A DNA stretch of 64,000 bases, taken from NCBI GenBank assembly GCA_013299045.1, contig JAAFJX010000013.1:1-64000 (forward strand), read 5' to 3'. The DNA comes from Cytophagales bacterium (GTDB taxonomy: Bacteria > Bacteroidota > Bacteroidia > Cytophagales > Bernardetiaceae). Shown one piece after another: positions 53,653 to 62,128 of the stretch (its first letter is position 1; every line of letters starts with the position of its first letter). The notes under the pieces are model-generated. The model ran no database searches and was not told the origin of the DNA. It saw nothing but the letters and a program-made list of their open reading frames with translations. The translations under genes and the position numbers were made by a program.

Positions 53653-55215
53653 CTAATCGACCTTATTATGTAGTGCAATGTAGACGCGCAACAAAGGAAA
53701 TAGACGAAGTTCCTCGGTGCGCTCTTTCAGTTGGGTACTGTTACCTCTTCCTGCCCGCATGGCCTTGCCTAGCTCTTTACAATACTCAAAGATTAGGTCT
53801 CTTTCGGCTTCGCTCAAATCGCTTTCTTTGGCTTCGCGCTTAATTTTAGCGAGTCGTCTTTCGCCTTCCATAAAGTCTTCTATGAGCTGCAAGTGCAAGT
53901 CCATGATAAAAGAAAGCAGGGAAATTTCTATGTAAGTGCGTTTGAGCTCTGGCCTTGTCTTCCGTGCTTTTTCTAAGTATGTACTCATTTCTTCGCAAAT
54001 AGCAGCGTAGCGTTGCATAACAACGGTTTGCTTGCTAGAGTCCTGATGATTTTTCCAAATTGCGCCGTTTTCTTTGAGTAAATGTAAAAAAGCACCCAGT
54101 TCAATTTTGAGGTAGGCATCTTTTAAAAAGTCATAATATTGTGTATAAATCTTGCCTAGCCCTTCGCCCTCTGAATGTGTCTTGTTGAAAACCTCTTGTA
54201 ATTCTTTTGTTGGCACAGCGCTATCCACACTGTTTAAATGAAAATAAGCGGTAATTAATGATTCCAGAAAAGGGGAATGACTTTTACGTTGCTGGCGGCC
54301 TAATGCACCAAGCAAACGTTCCATGCCTTCCACGTCTTGTATCTCGCTGGCGTGCATGAGTAGCTGACTGACGTATAAGTTCATCAAAAAACTATTGGAT
54401 TCCTCGCTATGCTCAAGCGCTTGCACTCTAGCCAGCATTTTGTCCAGATAAAACTTTTGAAAAAGTGCTTTCTGAAAAAAATGTTCAAATGACTGACCTT
54501 TTGGCTTTTCATCTATTAAAAAGTGCAAATCTGGTGAAACCAATACTTTCAAATAAGCGGTTTGCATGGTTTCTTGGCTTAAATTACGCATTCTGGCCAG
54601 GCCTTCTACGAGGGAGCTGAGGCGATTTCGCATTTTAGTATCGTCCTCAATTTTAGCCACGAGCTTATCTAGCCGCTTTGTTACTACTGAACGGTGTTTT
54701 GTTATAGAGCCGCTCATTTCTGCCATGCGCAGGAAGGTACTCCAAGAAAGCGCTTTGTAGTCCAAATTGTGGAAGGTGTCCGATACTTCTTGGTAGTAAG
54801 GAGCAGCCAAATCGGGCAGGCCGCGCTCGGCAAGAGTTTCGGCCATAAGAATGCGAGCAAAAATACCCTCCTCGCGCTTCCAATGGAGTAATTTGAGGTA
54901 TTCTTCCAAATTGGCAAGTAATAATTTTTTGAGATAATAGAGCTTGTCGCGCACCGTTGCGGCTTCATAGCCTTGCTTTTGGCAATACGCCTCAAAAGCC
55001 TCATCGTTTCGGTCGTCTATACGCGCCTGCTTGGCGATGAAGCTATACAAAACAAGGTGCATTTTGTCAGACAAATCAGACTTTTTGGCATTTTTAAAGC
55101 TGTCGGTCATTTTGACTGATTCTTTTCTGCTTGGCTTTTCAAACAGTTTTCGCTCGTCTGTGTCCATAGCGGCGATAAAATCGAAAAGTGCATGGTAAAT
55201 ACTCTGATATAACAC
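53653..55215 (-). CDS. Large helical protein of unknown function
   Basis: 520 residues, no signal peptide and few hydrophobic stretches. It looks almost all helical (LSDKMHLVLYSFIAKQARID, YYLKKLLLANLEEYLKLLHW, LMAETLAERGLPDLAAPYYQ, RRLAKIKREAKESDLSEAER). It may be a repeat solenoid of TPR kind, but no clean motif array is visible. Probably cytosolic. Convergent with the glycosyltransferase gene. I do not recognise a family. Confidence 0.75.
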   Translation of the reverse strand: MLYQSIYHALFDFIAAMDTDERKLFEKPSRKESVKMTDSFKNAKKSDLSDKMHLVLYSFIAKQARIDDRNDEAFEAYCQKQGYEAATVRDKLYYLKKLLLANLEEYLKLLHWKREEGIFARILMAETLAERGLPDLAAPYYQEVSDTFHNLDYKALSWSTFLRMAEMSGSITKHRSVVTKRLDKLVAKIEDDTKMRNRLSSLVEGLARMRNLSQETMQTAYLKVLVSPDLHFLIDEKPKGQSFEHFFQKALFQKFYLDKMLARVQALEHSEESNSFLMNLYVSQLLMHASEIQDVEGMERLLGALGRQQRKSHSPFLESLITAYFHLNSVDSAVPTKELQEVFNKTHSEGEGLGKIYTQYYDFLKDAYLKIELGAFLHLLKENGAIWKNHQDSSKQTVVMQRYAAICEEMSTYLEKARKTRPELKRTYIEISLLSFIMDLHLQLIEDFMEGERRLAKIKREAKESDLSEAERDLIFEYCKELGKAMRAGRGNSTQLKERTEELRLFPLLRVYIALHNKVD

Positions 55216-55533
55216 TTTTTGTACTATTTTGTTTAATTCATAATTTGTATTTACACAAAGAACATACCATTTTTAAATTTTTATATAAATGACTCAAATA
55301 AAAATTTTTATTATTACTCACTAAATATTACTTTTTTAAAAAATGTCTTTGAATTAATTTTAAGACTTTTTTATTTTACAATTTATTGCTAAAATTTTGT
55401 ATAACAATTAATAGAGCAATAATCTGCTATGCGTTTAGGCAGTATCTTTGCTGCATATAACCCAATACCGCTAAGTAAAAAATTCTGAATGGTCGTTTTT
55501 ACATATTTTAAATATTCAAACACTTAGCTATTT
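55216..55533. other. AT-rich gap before the small-protein group
   Basis: Very AT-rich. TATCTTTG at 55443-55450 (plus) is a candidate -7 box for the small ORF at 55534; no TTG lies at the right distance. Confidence 0.4.
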
Positions 55534-55656
55534 ATGACAACTTTCCGTTGCGGCGAATGTGGCTTGGAAATTAGCACGGCGCTGATTAAATTTAATGCTT
55601 TCTACAGTAACTGGCGCAGACGCATTGGCCGAATCTACTGGGCGCGTCATGGATAG
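55534..55656 (+). CDS. Possible 40-residue CxxC protein
   Basis: ATG to TAG, MTTFRCGECGLEISTALIKF followed by a basic aromatic end (YWARHG). It has one CGEC knuckle, not enough for a zinc finger alone. A -7-like box lies 83 bp upstream. It could be a real small protein or chance. Confidence 0.35.
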   Translation: MTTFRCGECGLEISTALIKFNAFYSNWRRRIGRIYWARHG

Positions 55657-55744
55657 AATACCGTAGCGTACCCAAAAAGTATTAATTATGCAGCAATGGC
55701 AACAGTTTACATCTTGCTAAACTTTCTCTTTCTATTTTAAAAAT

Positions 55745-56029
55745 ATGAGAAAAATAAGCAAAATGGTTCGTATGCTCTTCTTAGAAGAAATGAACTTAAA
55801 TGCTAGTAACTTTCAAGAGATACGCCTTGTGGCAGACAATCTTGAGATGGATGAGGTAACGCTCATGCGATACGTACGTGGTGAAGTGGCTTATCTGACA
55901 CCTATTAATGAGGAAAAGATAGCATCCGCACTCGGCGCAAGGTCTTATGAAGAACTGGAAGAACGCGTCATGCGGACACATACCATTGCAAAGATGCAGG
56001 AAAAAAATAGCGGCAATAAAGCTAGATAA
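55745..56029 (+). CDS. Small HTH-like protein (paralogue 1)
   Basis: 94 residues. The middle (about 20-75; FQEIRLVADNLEMDEVTLMR, YVRGEV, NEEKIASALGARSYEELEER) matches the pattern of the 109-residue protein at 56150, suggesting a shared helix-turn-helix-type DNA-binding fold. The basic start and tail (NSGNKAR) fit that. Related small HTH proteins are common in Bacteroidota, but I do not recognise a named family. Confidence 0.7.
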   Translation: MRKISKMVRMLFLEEMNLNASNFQEIRLVADNLEMDEVTLMRYVRGEVAYLTPINEEKIASALGARSYEELEERVMRTHTIAKMQEKNSGNKAR

Positions 56030-56107
56030 ATTTTCCGATTTTTAGAGCTGGGGCAAAGTCATAGTGCAGACCGCGCCCCAGTTCTAAAAAAAGAGCAAAA
56101 TAATTCA

Positions 56108-56154
56108 CTCCATAACGTGAAGTAAATTATAGTTACCAATTTCTCAAATTTGTC
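56108..56154 (+). promoter_or_regulatory. Promoter-like block 1 before the second HTH gene
   Basis: Shares 18 of 22 positions (CTCCATA, GTGAAGT, AATTA) with 56509-56530. In both, a TTTGTC or TTTTGTC ends 25 bases after it (CAAATTTG here, TAATTTTG there), as a -7 box would. Probably a common regulatory site. Confidence 0.5.
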
Positions 56155-56479
56155 AAAAAAGCAAATTGTTCCCAAAACTATGAATACTAAAATTAGAAAC
56201 ACACTTTCAAAGCTAATAGCCGAGAAAAACCAAGAGGAAGAGCCACTCAGCTATAAATCGTGCAAGCAGATAGCCTCACACATTGGGTGTAGCGCCAACA
56301 CGCTGGCACGCCTGCTGGCCTTAGAGGGCTTTAAGCCTACCCACAACATGAAGCAAGACCTAGAAGAGCGCCTTGCTCAGCATTTGGGCTTTGGTTCGGT
56401 CGAAGAAATGGAGGATTGGGTCATTACGGAAACGGCTATTGAGGATTTCAGAAATTTTATGCGACGCGAAAACAAATAG
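56150..56479 (+). CDS. Small HTH-like protein (paralogue 2)
   Basis: 109 residues; an ATG at 56180 (MNTKIRNTLSKLI) is a possible shorter start and would keep all of the domain. YKSCKQIASHIGCSANTLAR and LALEGF form the HTH-like part and ERLAQHLGFGSVEEMEDWVI the shared C-terminal helix pair. Same layout as the 94-residue neighbour, from which it lies 120 bp. The start at 56150 falls inside the promoter-like block, so 56180 may be the true start. The lipoprotein at 56635 follows with a matching upstream block. Confidence 0.7.
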   Translation: MSKKQIVPKTMNTKIRNTLSKLIAEKNQEEEPLSYKSCKQIASHIGCSANTLARLLALEGFKPTHNMKQDLEERLAQHLGFGSVEEMEDWVITETAIEDFRNFMRRENK

Positions 56480-56508
56480 CCTCCTTCGCCAAAGCAGCCT
56501 TGTTTCTG

Positions 56509-56555
56509 CTCCATACTGTGAAGTGAATTAGCTAAGTCTCTGCGCTAATTTTGTC
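56509..56555 (+). promoter_or_regulatory. Promoter-like block 2 before the lipoprotein gene
   Basis: The second copy of the block seen at 56108-56154, followed at the same spacing by TAATTTTG, a match to TAnnTTTG. About 80 bp before the lipoprotein ATG. Confidence 0.55.
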
Positions 56556-56634
56556 ATAACCTAAGGGTGCAGCCCAAGCCGAAAAGCTGTTCTGAACGAG
56601 TAGGCACGTTTTAAGTATTTAAATTTCTTTCGTC

Positions 56635-57000
56635 ATGAAAAAATCTGTTATTTATTTGAGTCTTTATTTGAGTTTGTTCCTGCTCTTTGCTTCATGCGAC
56701 AAAAAGGAAAACCCCGCCACAACAGGTAATTTACTCGTGCGCGTTAAACTGGCAGGCTCTACTGGCCTCCTAACAGACGTTATTGTGGGCGTAGCCACTT
56801 CGCAAGATAATTTAGACAACGGCACTTACCTCAAAGAAGTAGATGCTGATGCCAAAGGTGATGTGTTATTTAAAGACCTATTGCCAAACACCTACTACTA
56901 CGACTGCGACGCTGTTGTGGCAGGACAATCATACTACGGTGAAGGCCAAATACAAATCGTAGCTGGTAAAACAACCGAAGTCGTTTTAGAAGTCAAATAA
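56635..57000 (+). CDS. Small lipoprotein with a carboxypeptidase-regulatory-like fold
   Basis: 121 residues. Lipobox FASC puts the acylated Cys at about residue 21. The mature part reads as one beta domain (NLLVRVKLAGSTGLLTDVIV, VDADAKGDVLFKDLLPNTYY, IVAGKTTEVVLEVK), like the CarboxypepD_reg/CNA-B folds common in Bacteroidota lipoproteins. Function unknown. Promoter-like block at 56509 and terminator at 57029. Confidence 0.8.
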   Translation: MKKSVIYLSLYLSLFLLFASCDKKENPATTGNLLVRVKLAGSTGLLTDVIVGVATSQDNLDNGTYLKEVDADAKGDVLFKDLLPNTYYYDCDAVVAGQSYYGEGQIQIVAGKTTEVVLEVK

Positions 57001-57028
57001 GCTCACAAAAGCCTTTTTGTACATACTG

Positions 57029-57070
57029 AAAGCGCTCAGTTAGATGAATACCACTAGCTGAGCGCTTTTT
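57029..57070 (+). terminator. Terminator of the small lipoprotein gene
   Basis: Arms AAAGCGCTCAG and CTGAGCGCTTT with a TTAG/CTAG extension and T-run; 28 bp past the stop. Confidence 0.88.
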
Positions 57071-57273
57071 GTTTGAAGAAACATGGTATTGTTCAGCAGG
57101 ATATTTTTTTGCAGAACAGATTTTGCAACTCTTTTGGAATGTCTATACCCAAAGACTAAGTCTTAAACCGAGTATGTCCCCAAGAAAGTGTAATTTGTTT
57201 CTCATTAAAAAAGTTTACCAAATGGCAGGCAACCGACTCGCTAGAGCTGTTAGTGTACAAAAGTACTCAACCA

Positions 57274-57957
57274 TTATAACTTTATATTGGGAACTAGGTT
57301 GTCAATTTTCTGCTTGAACTGTTCTGCTAACTCTTCTTCTAAGCGCGCAAAATCTGTTTGAACATAGGTCGCTTTGAAGTGCCCATCGTTTAAGTGAAGA
57401 ATCCTGTTCGCCAATTTAGTAAATGTAGAAAAAATATGCGAGGACATTAAAATACACTTCTGCGGCAGTATGCGCAGCAAAATTTGCGTCATAGTCTGTG
57501 TGCCGTCAAGGTCTAAACCATTAAAAGGCTCGTCTAGAATCAGAATTGGGCGCTTCTGGAGCAGTACCCGCATAAAAGCCAATTTTTTGCGCATACCCGA
57601 CGAATAGTTAGCTGCATAGCTGTTTAAATCCAACTCAAAAAGTTGGTTCAGTTCCTCTATCTCTAGGGGCGCTGCGCCAATAAGCTGCAAATATTCGCTA
57701 CCTTTCATATATTCATAAAAAAAGTTATCCGTTTCTAAAAAAGCTATATCGGTAGGTTTAATGGGAATCCCTTTCCATGTAAGCGCAGTATAACGCGCTG
57801 GTTGCAAGCCCAATATAGCCCTAAAAAGCGTACTTTTACCGCTGCCGTTCAAGCCCAATATGCCTATAAGCTCTCCTTGATGTGCATTCAGTTCCAAGTT
57901 CTCTATAACCTTATGCTGCCCATAGCTTACGTATAAATTATTAATAACCAAAGACAT
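57274..57957 (-). CDS. Orphan ABC transporter ATP-binding protein
   Basis: 227 residues with all ABC motifs: Walker A GILGLNGSGKSTLF, signature YSSGMRKKLAFMRVLL, Walker B ILILDEPFNGLDLD, and H-loop MSSHIFST. Size and the CcmA/YadG-like ends fit an exporter ATPase. No permease gene lies nearby, so its membrane partner is elsewhere. It is divergent from galE (29-85 bp depending on start). Confidence 0.9.
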   Translation of the reverse strand: MSLVINNLYVSYGQHKVIENLELNAHQGELIGILGLNGSGKSTLFRAILGLQPARYTALTWKGIPIKPTDIAFLETDNFFYEYMKGSEYLQLIGAAPLEIEELNQLFELDLNSYAANYSSGMRKKLAFMRVLLQKRPILILDEPFNGLDLDGTQTMTQILLRILPQKCILMSSHIFSTFTKLANRILHLNDGHFKATYVQTDFARLEEELAEQFKQKIDNLVPNIKL

Positions 57958-58043
57958 AAAAAGAAATTTACTTTTAGTGAACCTTTATGTGTGCAATGAA
58001 ACAGCAAAAACCACAAAAAATACTATGTTTGCAAAAAAAACGT

Positions 58044-59075
58044 ATGAAAAAACGACTCTTCGTTACGGGTGGCATGGGTTACATTGGCTCACATACTCTC
58101 ATAGAATTGGCAGAACATACAGATTATGAACTGATTAGCCTGGACAGCTTTCAAAATTCTGTGCCACACGTCCAGCAGCGCCTTGAGCGCGTACTGGGGC
58201 GCAAAATTTTGAACGAAGCAGTTGATTTATGCGATATGCCGCGCCTCGAGGCTGCATTTCAAAAATATGCACCAATTGAGGGCATCATTCATTTTGCAGC
58301 GCTCAAGTCAGTGCCTGATTCTGTTGCAAACCCTGTTTTTTACTACCGCAATAATTTAGTCTCTTTGCTGAACGTTCTCGAATGTGTGGAAAAGTATCAA
58401 GTTAAAAACTTTATATTTTCTTCTTCGTGTGCTATTTATGGCGAAGTAGCTAAGTTGCCTGTTTTTGAAGGCAGCATACAGAATATGCCGCAGTCGCCTT
58501 ATGCACACACCAAGCAAATGGGCGAGCGCATTATTCAAGATTTTATGGTGCAAAAAAACGGGATTAACTGCATCATTTTGCGCTATTTTAATCCCGTTGG
58601 CGCGCACGTTTCGGGCTTAATTGGCGAAGAACCTCTCAACAAACCAACCAATTTACTACCGCTCCTGACGCGCACCGCGGCGGGCTTGCAAACGGAACTC
58701 CTTGTTTTTGGTAGCGACTACCCCACGCGCGATGGCTCTTGCATACGCGACTACGTACATGTATCGGACATTGCGCAGGCACACGTCTTGGCACTCAAAT
58801 ACGCCGTCCAGAACCCTAAAATGGGCTTAGAGGTCTTTAATTTGGGTAGCGGAGAGGGAGTATCGGTGCTTGAGGCGATACATACTTTTCAGGAAATTAT
58901 TGGCAAAACACTGAATTACCGCATAGTAGAGCGCAGAGCTGGAGATTTGGCCGCTATTTATTCAGACTCCAGCCATGCCGCCAAACATTTGGGCTGGAGA
59001 TGCCAACGCAGTTTGGCCGATATGCTAGAAAGCGCTTGGAAATGGCAACAAACCCTTGCTTCAGAACAAAGCTAA
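58044..59075 (+). CDS. galE: UDP-glucose 4-epimerase
   Basis: NAD-dependent SDR epimerase that interconverts UDP-glucose and UDP-galactose for glycans. 343 residues from the ATG at 58044. The frame extends to 57987, but the later start fits the family start (MKKRLFVTGGMGYIGSHTLI), and TATGTTTG at 58024-58031 would be a -7 box just before it. Visible: Rossmann GxxGxxG (GGMGYIG), substrate and catalytic YxxxK as SPYAHTKQMGE, and DGSCIRDYVHVSDIAQAH. It is likely used for surface sugars with the glycosyltransferase nearby, but they are separate transcripts. Confidence 0.93.
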   Translation: MKKRLFVTGGMGYIGSHTLIELAEHTDYELISLDSFQNSVPHVQQRLERVLGRKILNEAVDLCDMPRLEAAFQKYAPIEGIIHFAALKSVPDSVANPVFYYRNNLVSLLNVLECVEKYQVKNFIFSSSCAIYGEVAKLPVFEGSIQNMPQSPYAHTKQMGERIIQDFMVQKNGINCIILRYFNPVGAHVSGLIGEEPLNKPTNLLPLLTRTAAGLQTELLVFGSDYPTRDGSCIRDYVHVSDIAQAHVLALKYAVQNPKMGLEVFNLGSGEGVSVLEAIHTFQEIIGKTLNYRIVERRAGDLAAIYSDSSHAAKHLGWRCQRSLADMLESAWKWQQTLASEQS

Positions 59076-59166
59076 GGAAATTTAGCCTAGTCTTGTAAGA
59101 ATTTAAGTCGTCAAAACGTTTATTTATACATAGCACACGCTCAAAAGCCACCCTAAAATAGCCCAT

Positions 59167-60402
59167 ATGCAATCTGTTTCTTTTATAAAAACTATCTTGA
59201 TAGTCTGTTTTTTATTTTTCTTGTGCCATTTCAGCACAAAAGCACAAGACGAGCTGCCTTCTTTGGACAGTGTCAAAATGTTACTGACTGACCCCACTAT
59301 ACAGCTAGAATGCACAGACGCTATTAATGCGCTCTACAATTTTGAATTTAGCAAGGCAGACGTACAATTCAACAAATTGAGACGCGCTTATCCTAACCAC
59401 CCTTTGCCTTATTTTTTGATGGCGCTTACGTATTGGTGGCGAATAAAACCAGGCTTGGATACAGAAAGGGAAAAAAACCTGACCCCCTCCGAAAAAAAGA
59501 ATGAAGACCGCTTTATGGCCTACTTGGACAGCGCGATAAAATATGGCGACAAAATGTTTGATAAGGATAACAAGAATATAGAAGCTGCCTTCTTCTTGTC
59601 GGGGGCCTACGGCTTCAAGGGGCGGCTTTTGGGCGAGCGCAAACAGTTTCTGAAAGCCGCTAATGCGGGCAGAAATGCCATCAAATACTTAGAAAAATGC
59701 GAAGAGAGAGGAAGTGATTTTAGTCCTGAGTTTTTGTTCGGCGACGGTCTTTACAACTACTATGCAGCCTATTTGCCTGATATGAAGCCTTCGCTTAAAC
59801 CAATTTTGTGGTTTTTTAAGAACGGCGATAAAAAATTAGGCATACAGCAGCTAGAAACCGTAGTCAGCGAAGCATTTTATACCAAAACAGAAGGTCAAGT
59901 ATTTTTGGCAGAAATTTATGCCAATGAAAAGCAAAATGCCAAATCGCTTGAGATAATGACCTATCTCTACACCAATTTTCCAGAGAACCCCGTCTTCATG
60001 CGCGATTACGCTAAGGCGCTCTATATGAGTGGGCGCGTAAGCGAAGCTGAACCTATTTGCCAACGTGTTTTGGCTGGTATTGAGGCCAAACGCGAGGGTT
60101 TTGAAGAAACGGGTGGCCGTTATGTCTGTTACTTTTTGGGCTATTTGCACCGCTACCGCAAGGCAGACCCCAAAACAGCCATTGAATATTATAAAAAGAG
60201 CATAGAGTTTGCCAAAAAGAGCGAAAATGAAAAAGCAGGCTATGCCAAAGCGGCTATTTTAGAACTGGCTGAACTCGCCGAACTCTTTGAAAACAAAACC
60301 GAAGCCATTATGTATTACGAAACCCTTAAAGACCTTGAAGACGATAAGGATTCGCAAAATTACAAAAAAGCGAAGGAAAAGCTCAAGAAACTGAAGGAGT
60401 AG
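59167..60402 (+). CDS. Exported TPR-repeat protein
   Basis: 411 residues; signal peptide MQSVSFIKTILIVCFLFFLC with cleavage near FSTKAQD. TPR-like helix pairs fill the rest: NALYNFEFSKADVQFNKLRR, NIEAAFFLSGAYGFKGRLLG, EGQVFLAEIYANEKQNAKSL, AVFMRDYAKALYMSGRVSEA-type, ETGGRYVCYFLGYLHRYRKA. Periplasmic protein-protein scaffold is likely. Followed by relic element copy 3. No catalytic features. Confidence 0.88.
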   Translation: MQSVSFIKTILIVCFLFFLCHFSTKAQDELPSLDSVKMLLTDPTIQLECTDAINALYNFEFSKADVQFNKLRRAYPNHPLPYFLMALTYWWRIKPGLDTEREKNLTPSEKKNEDRFMAYLDSAIKYGDKMFDKDNKNIEAAFFLSGAYGFKGRLLGERKQFLKAANAGRNAIKYLEKCEERGSDFSPEFLFGDGLYNYYAAYLPDMKPSLKPILWFFKNGDKKLGIQQLETVVSEAFYTKTEGQVFLAEIYANEKQNAKSLEIMTYLYTNFPENPVFMRDYAKALYMSGRVSEAEPICQRVLAGIEAKREGFEETGGRYVCYFLGYLHRYRKADPKTAIEYYKKSIEFAKKSENEKAGYAKAAILELAELAELFENKTEAIMYYETLKDLEDDKDSQNYKKAKEKLKKLKE

Positions 60403-60460
60403 GTCTTCTCAAAAGATTTGGAAGTTTATATTGTGAACCTTATTTTTGTAACTGATAGAT

Positions 60461-60910
60461 AGCCGTCCCTTAAAAAGTACATTCAATAGATGTAAGCTAA
60501 ATTTAAGGAGAATAGTTTACCTATTTTGGGAACACCTTGACGGCCTTTGATAGACTTCTCTACTTTTTGCCTTAATGCAGAACTGAAGCGCGCGCTGAAA
60601 GTTCCGACCGTAGGGCATAGCAAAAAAATCAAGCCTCGCAAAAGGCCAATTTAGATGAAAAATAACTTTTTTCATCTAAACCAGCGAATGGCTTTTTCTT
60701 TGATTCACTCTCTTGCAAAACATAGTTGCACAGAAACTCTCACTCTCTGATATTTGAGCCATTCGCTTTTGTCTGATGCAAGGCATGGCAGACCGCAAGA
60801 AGCCCTTGAGATTTTGCCAGTTATTTGACAAAATAAGCTAAAACTAAGATATTTTGAATACGAAATACTTATTTAGCTTTTTGATAATAAATATCTTACG
60901 TGTTTTTTAA
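60461..60910 (+). repeat. Relic repeat element, copy 3 (long form)
   Basis: Starts GCCGTCCCTTAAAAAGT, contains the left part of copy 1's outer piece (ACATTCAATAGATGTAAGC), the long-form block shared with copy 2, the palindrome of arms TTTAGATGAAAAA (60650-60680), and the conserved right half. The right terminal repeat is degraded (TTTTTTAAATAG). Confidence 0.85.
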
Positions 60911-61212
60911 ATAGAAAATTAGATAGTAAGACTTCTTGCGCTTAAAGCCTATCGGTTTGTCAATTTCATTCCCCAAAAACTACCAACATGAAATGGTGAG
61001 TTCACCATTTTGATATAAAACTCATCGAGCCTCCCACTACCAACGGCAATTTTGTGTTCAGGCTGGTTATGGTATTTGAAAATAGAGACAGATTACAGCA
61101 CAGCACCAACAAGGTCAGATTGACGAGGTAGCATAATTTTCGTGATGCTGCTTTCAAACTTTTGCCGCCACTCGCACACAGTATGCAAGGCGCATCATTC
61201 AGAGGAGCGACT
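60911..61212. other. Convergent intergenic region with a second palindrome
   Basis: Between the TPR gene with copy 3 (+) and the fibronectin-like gene (-). It holds the palindrome at 60991-61010; nothing else is recognised. Confidence 0.4.
60991..61010. promoter_or_regulatory. Inverted repeat AAATGGTGA-GT-TCACCATTT
   Basis: 9-base arms with a GT centre. It shares TGGTGAGTTCACCA with 52143-52158. Here it lies between convergent genes, so it is not in an obvious promoter. Confidence 0.4.
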
Positions 61213-61908
61213 CTAGCGCATTTTTTTTACTTGAATGCTGGTTTGTTCTGAATACTGCCCAACTTCTTGTCCGGTGTCGTCGCGGACGAAGATGCCCATA
61301 TAATACCATGTTGTATTGTTCTCGGGGAGCGGAGTTCGGTCTTGATACTCGCTGCGTGGGTCATTAGTTAAAAAAACGAAATCACCCTCGCCACGCTTGA
61401 CGTAGATGTTGATAGAGTCTGCACCCTGTTTGCGCCATTTGATAACTACACGCCCACCCGATAGCGTGAGTTTGATTTCTGGTTGCAAGCTATCCAAATC
61501 CACAAAAACTTCTTCCCCAATAATGCCCAATGAGCGCCCAATGGATTCGTTGTAGCTATTGCTGAGTTTTATGACTTTTACCAAGCGCCTTACTCGCCCA
61601 AAAATGCCAGAATTAACCATAGTAGGGGGGGGGGGTAAAATCGGCGAGGTGGGAATAATAGCAGCCGAACCAGCGTCTTCACTGCTCCGCAACGAGTCCT
61701 TGAAGGCCACGTAGTGCTGAGAGTAGTTTTTGACCATCTCAAGGGTTTCTACCGCATATTCAAACATGGCTGCGTCTTTATGTAAGTTTTCTAATTCTTT
61801 ACTGGGTATGCTCAAAAGATTAGCAAAGTTGGGCAGCTGCGCCGCAAAATTATTGAGCCAACTTACCTTAGCGCTGTCTGAATCAGGGATATAGCTTTTC
61901 TTTTTCAT
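61213..61908 (-). CDS. Small protein with fibronectin-like C-terminus and a poly-C coding tract
   Basis: 231 residues from the ATG at 61908. The frame extends to 62013, but the upstream part is AT-rich and ill-fitting. Helical N-terminal part (about 1-80; LENLHKDAAMFEYAVETLEM), a proline-rich link (LPPPPTMV) and a beta C-terminal domain (LTLSGGRVVIKWRKQGADSI, TWYYMGIFVRDDTGQEVGQY). No signal peptide. The proline link is coded by 11 consecutive C (61625-61635, G on plus), so slippage would switch the frame. Function unknown. Confidence 0.72.
   Translation of the reverse strand: MKKKSYIPDSDSAKVSWLNNFAAQLPNFANLLSIPSKELENLHKDAAMFEYAVETLEMVKNYSQHYVAFKDSLRSSEDAGSAAIIPTSPILPPPPTMVNSGIFGRVRRLVKVIKLSNSYNESIGRSLGIIGEEVFVDLDSLQPEIKLTLSGGRVVIKWRKQGADSINIYVKRGEGDFVFLTNDPRSEYQDRTPLPENNTTWYYMGIFVRDDTGQEVGQYSEQTSIQVKKMR
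61625..61635 (+). repeat. G11 homopolymer inside a coding frame
   Basis: Eleven G in a row on the plus strand, coding for prolines on the other. It is the longest G/C run in the window. Confidence 0.85.
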
Positions 61909-62128
61909 GGTGTGGGTTTTCGTAATAATGTTGTGGGTGTAAGTTAAGATGGCGAATATTAGTAAATTTCTGCTTATGCGTGCGCAAAAGTAAACAAAAA
62001 ATTGCTTAGCCAATGAATATTTTATGCAACAAAAAAACGCTAAGAATTAGAGATGTTCTTAGCGTTCTTCGTAACGGAATCAGCCATTCTTGTTTTTTGC
62101 AGAGCACTTCTTCAGCGCTGCCTAAAGA

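Noticed and set aside
57069-57317. 82-codon frame on the plus strand
   Set aside because: It runs from the lipoprotein terminator into the 3' end of the ABC ATPase gene; no features of its own.
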